From NCBI GenBank assembly GCA_018303315.1, contig JAGVYJ010000042.1:1-7339 (forward strand): DNA of 7,339 nucleotides. The letters are read 5' to 3'. The notes below the pieces were generated by a model, which worked only from the letters and a program-made list of their open reading frames with translations, ran no database searches and was not told the origin of the DNA. This document shows positions 5,693 to 7,339 of this stretch, piece after piece. Source of the DNA: Candidatus Woesearchaeota archaeon (GTDB lineage: Archaea; Nanobdellota; Nanobdellia; Woesearchaeales; JAGVYJ01). Positions within the stretch are counted from its first letter, which is position 1. Every line of letters begins with the position of its first letter. Position numbers and translations under genes: made by a program.

Positions 5693-5875
5693 TTAAATAT
5701 TGCTCAGAGAATTCATACACATAGAGTTCACTATTCTAAACCTTTCCTTTTAACGGCACAAAAGCAAAATGGACAAGGCTTTGCGTTTCAACGCCGCAAC
5801 CAAACAAGACCAGTAAATATCGGTGCTGGTTCTGTTTCTCAATACGTTGTGCAAAAATCTGGCAGATTTAATTAA
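5693..5875 (+). other. In-frame open extension after the stop of the membrane-protein gene
   Basis: The codons after TGA 5690-5692 run open in the same frame for 60 residues to TAA at 5873-5875. The peptide looks protein-like, with NGQGFAFQRRNQTRPVNIG and SVSQYVVQKSGRFN near its end. It has no ATG, GTG or TTG before a late GTG, so it cannot be translated efficiently by itself. Options are a recent stop mutation that shortened a longer gene (198 to 259 codons), stop readthrough, a fragment of an unrelated decayed gene, or chance. TGA ends other genes here (deoA, trxB), so the genetic code is not altered. The last 8 bases overlap the 3' end of birA on the other strand. No other feature is seen in this gap apart from the birA terminator-like hairpin. 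Confidence 0.3.
5853..5869 (-). terminator. Terminator-like hairpin after birA
   Basis: On the minus strand AAATCT-GCC-AGATTT forms a perfect 6-bp stem whose right arm runs into a five-T stretch (A5 at 5853-5857 on the + strand). It overlaps the birA stop codon at 5868-5870. The stem is A/T-rich and therefore weak, but archaeal termination relies mainly on the T stretch. Confidence 0.4.
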
Positions 5876-6806
5876 AACTTAATTCCCCAAATGTGAGCCT
5901 GCCGGGCTCCTCGGCAATGAGCAATGCGCCGTCAAAATCTATACCTACTGGTGTCACCCATCTGCTGTCCTGCTTCTGCAGATCGTTTGCATAGCGCACC
6001 GGCGTCCCGAATGGTTTGTAAATCAACTGGGCAAATCGGACAGTAAGAGGATTCTCCGGCGTTCTGTCATGTGCAGCCTCATCGCTGTCAGCCTGATACT
6101 GCTCAGCAAGGCCAAGATTCCAGCTGAGGTTGCCAAGCAGTCTGGCAACAAACTCATCAAGTGATACATCTGTTTTGGTATGGTCTTTCAGGCTGGTAGC
6201 AATTCCCAGCTGCCTGGAAGGGAAGTCAGCATTGTTCACATTTACACCTATCCCCAGAAGACAGTATGCCCGCTCAGGCTGTGAATTGCCCCTTACCTCA
6301 AGAAGGGCTCCACTTATCTTTTTCCCATCGACAATTACGTCATTAGGCCATTTGGTGCGCGCTTCCACACCATAGCCCTGGATTGTCTCGCACACCGCAA
6401 CGCCACTCGCAATCGTATAAAGGCCATTTAGCGGTTCCCCTATTTCAGGATGAATTACCAATGTCATCCACACGCCTCCTGCCGGAGCATCCCATTTCCT
6501 GCCAAACCTGCCATGTGCATCCTGAAGACTCCTGGCAAGAACGACAGTGCCGGAACTTATGTCTCTTCCCTCAGATTCCTCAATTGCTATTATTTCCCTT
6601 GCCAGATCGTAGGTGCTGTCAACGTCACCGAAACAGTACACCTCAGCCCCAATGGTCTGGCCTCTTCTGAAAACAGATGCCGAATCCTCAGCTGTAGTCT
6701 GCCGCATCTCTAGCTGATTGCCTCTTTCCGCATCAATTAGCTGGGCAAGCGAGACTTCACGCTGCAGTTCACGTTCATGCCCCAGCACGCTGGAAGACAC
6801 AATCAT
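5868..6806 (-). CDS. birA: Biotin-[acetyl-CoA-carboxylase] ligase, without DNA-binding domain
   Basis: Activates biotin with ATP to biotinyl-AMP and transfers it to a lysine of a carrier domain; cytosolic. From the ATG at 6806 there are 312 residues. The catalytic domain starts near 50 and shows VDSTYDLA (62-69), SLQDAHGRFGRKW (93-105) corresponding to the GRGRRGR loop, KWPNDV (142-147), GKKISGALLE (151-160, with the lysine equivalent to E. coli Lys183), and LGIGVNVN (174-181). A C-terminal domain follows (about 245-312). The first 45-50 residues match neither a winged helix nor the usual short N-terminus. Atypical residues: Tyr replaces Asn in STN, and AHGRFGR replaces GRGRRGR, although the arginine equivalent to E. 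coli Arg118 is kept. The ATG overlaps the upstream stop (ATGA 6806-6803) and has AAGGTGGG at suitable spacing. An alternative GTG at 6818 would lie inside that site. Confidence 0.9.
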   Translation of the reverse strand: MIVSSSVLGHERELQREVSLAQLIDAERGNQLEMRQTTAEDSASVFRRGQTIGAEVYCFGDVDSTYDLAREIIAIEESEGRDISSGTVVLARSLQDAHGRFGRKWDAPAGGVWMTLVIHPEIGEPLNGLYTIASGVAVCETIQGYGVEARTKWPNDVIVDGKKISGALLEVRGNSQPERAYCLLGIGVNVNNADFPSRQLGIATSLKDHTKTDVSLDEFVARLLGNLSWNLGLAEQYQADSDEAAHDRTPENPLTVRFAQLIYKPFGTPVRYANDLQKQDSRWVTPVGIDFDGALLIAEEPGRLTFGELSFN

Positions 6807-7339
6807 CGCATATCCCACCTTCTGTTGATTTCCTCAACACTTCTGTCGAGGCTGTCAGCCAGACCGATGTCGCATAATCCCAGAAGAGGACTTCCAGAGA
6901 CAACAGTTTGCCCCGGCGTAAACAGCACTTTATACAATACTTTCCTTTCACTTCCGGCATATGCGATTTCTGTTTTTGATTTCATTCTGTCAACTACCAA
7001 TATCATGTCTCCAGGGCTTATTACAAGCCTGCCGCCTCCCGCCTGCAGCTGCTCATTAACCCTCTCGCTTAAAGTATATGTTCCTGCTGTTTCTGCTGCA
7101 ATAAGCTCAAGAACACTTTCCAGAATGCTGTTGACTGCCTCTTCCCTGGTCAACCTGTGCCTTATGGACAGCATATGCTGCCCAAACTGGACTATGCTGC
7201 GCCTTATGGAAACATTTTCAACTACTCCGTCTGTCTGGGCGTAAATCGTATAGAGAGTGCTTCCCCTGACTATCTCTGCAAGTGTCGTTCCCCTCAGCTC
7301 ATTCCATCTTCCACTGGGGCCCTGAACAGAATCTCCTCC
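6803..7339 (-). CDS. Protein with two tandem biotinyl/lipoyl-like domains (5' end outside window)
   Basis: The frame is open to the window edge; 178 residues of the C-terminal part are visible, so the Met at 7174 is not the start. Visible residues 17-59 read like the second half of a lipoyl domain: GTTLAEIVRGS, then DGVVENVSIRR and QFGQHMLSI. RGS sits where lipoyl domains carry DKA, so no acceptor lysine is present. A helical segment follows (about 63-85, EEAVNSILESVLELIAAE). Residues about 103-158 again look like this fold: SPGDMILVVDRMKSKTEI, then VLFTPGQTVVSGSPLLGL. The MK pair (Lys120, codon 6982-6980) falls where biotinyl domains have AMKM. The tail is SLDRSVEEINRRWDMR. The stop overlaps birA (ATGA). 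It could be a biotin acceptor, or an HlyD-like adaptor whose lipoyl folds are unmodified. The family call is by eye only. Confidence 0.5.
   Translation of the reverse strand, partial: GGDSVQGPSGRWNELRGTTLAEIVRGSTLYTIYAQTDGVVENVSIRRSIVQFGQHMLSIRHRLTREEAVNSILESVLELIAAETAGTYTLSERVNEQLQAGGGRLVISPGDMILVVDRMKSKTEIAYAGSERKVLYKVLFTPGQTVVSGSPLLGLCDIGLADSLDRSVEEINRRWDMR
6814..6821 (-). promoter_or_regulatory. Ribosome binding site that sets the birA start
   Basis: AAGGTGGG on the minus strand, with its GGTG core ending 9 bases before the ATG at 6806. The longer open frame would begin with the GTG inside this very motif (6818-6816), which makes the ATG at 6806 the better start. Confidence 0.6.

Noticed and set aside
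5783..5796. Small palindrome GCGTT-TC-AACGC as a hairpin
   Set aside because: Two-base loop, no T tract or functional position; likely chance.
6777..7244. Plus-strand open frame of 155 codons near the right end
   Set aside because: It is antisense to birA and the biotinyl-like gene, which are tied together by ATGA and by recognisable protein motifs; Ser/Leu-rich composition is typical of a shadow.
1..7339. CRISPR array, tRNA or rRNA genes
   Set aside because: No regularly spaced repeats and no tRNA- or rRNA-like sequence were seen on reading either strand.

Overview
This window reads as archaeal. It encodes an archaeal-type AMP phosphorylase. Four genes have A/T-rich TATA boxes of archaeal type centred about 27-30 bases before the start codon, which implies leaderless transcripts. 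Elsewhere genes are packed with 4-base stop/start overlaps, and GGTG-type ribosome binding sites occur. The lineage cannot be fixed from the sequence. A small-genome DPANN-type or euryarchaeal-grade organism would fit, but that is inference.

Left part (1-3415, + strand, relatively GC-rich): the last 22 codons of an AI-2E/PerM-type membrane protein overlap the start of AMP phosphorylase (deoA) by GTGA. The 3' end of deoA overlaps a membrane-anchored alpha/beta hydrolase by ATGA. The three look like one operon. A new promoter sits across the hydrolase stop codon and would drive a leaderless thioredoxin reductase (trxB). trxB converges, with one base between stop codons, on a minus-strand gene for a six-helix membrane protein of unknown function that has its own leaderless promoter.

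Middle part (about 4020-5875, more A/T-rich): a minus-strand type II toxin-antitoxin pair, with a ribbon-helix-helix-like antitoxin and a MazF toxin. A perfect inverted repeat lies between its TATA box and start codon, where an autoregulatory operator is expected. To its right are a small, apparently frameshifted gene, a hairpin with a T-rich tail, and an unrecognised membrane-protein gene. The reading frame of that last gene stays open for 60 codons after its stop. Composition and content suggest an accessory insert.

Right part (5868-7339, minus strand, GC-rich again): a biotin-protein ligase (birA) lies directly downstream of, and overlaps by ATGA, the 3' part of a gene that continues beyond the window. 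By eye this partial protein resembles two tandem biotinyl/lipoyl folds. The first lacks an acceptor lysine; the second has a lysine in an MK motif where biotin is normally attached. A ligase translationally coupled to its own unusual acceptor is the most interesting hypothesis here.
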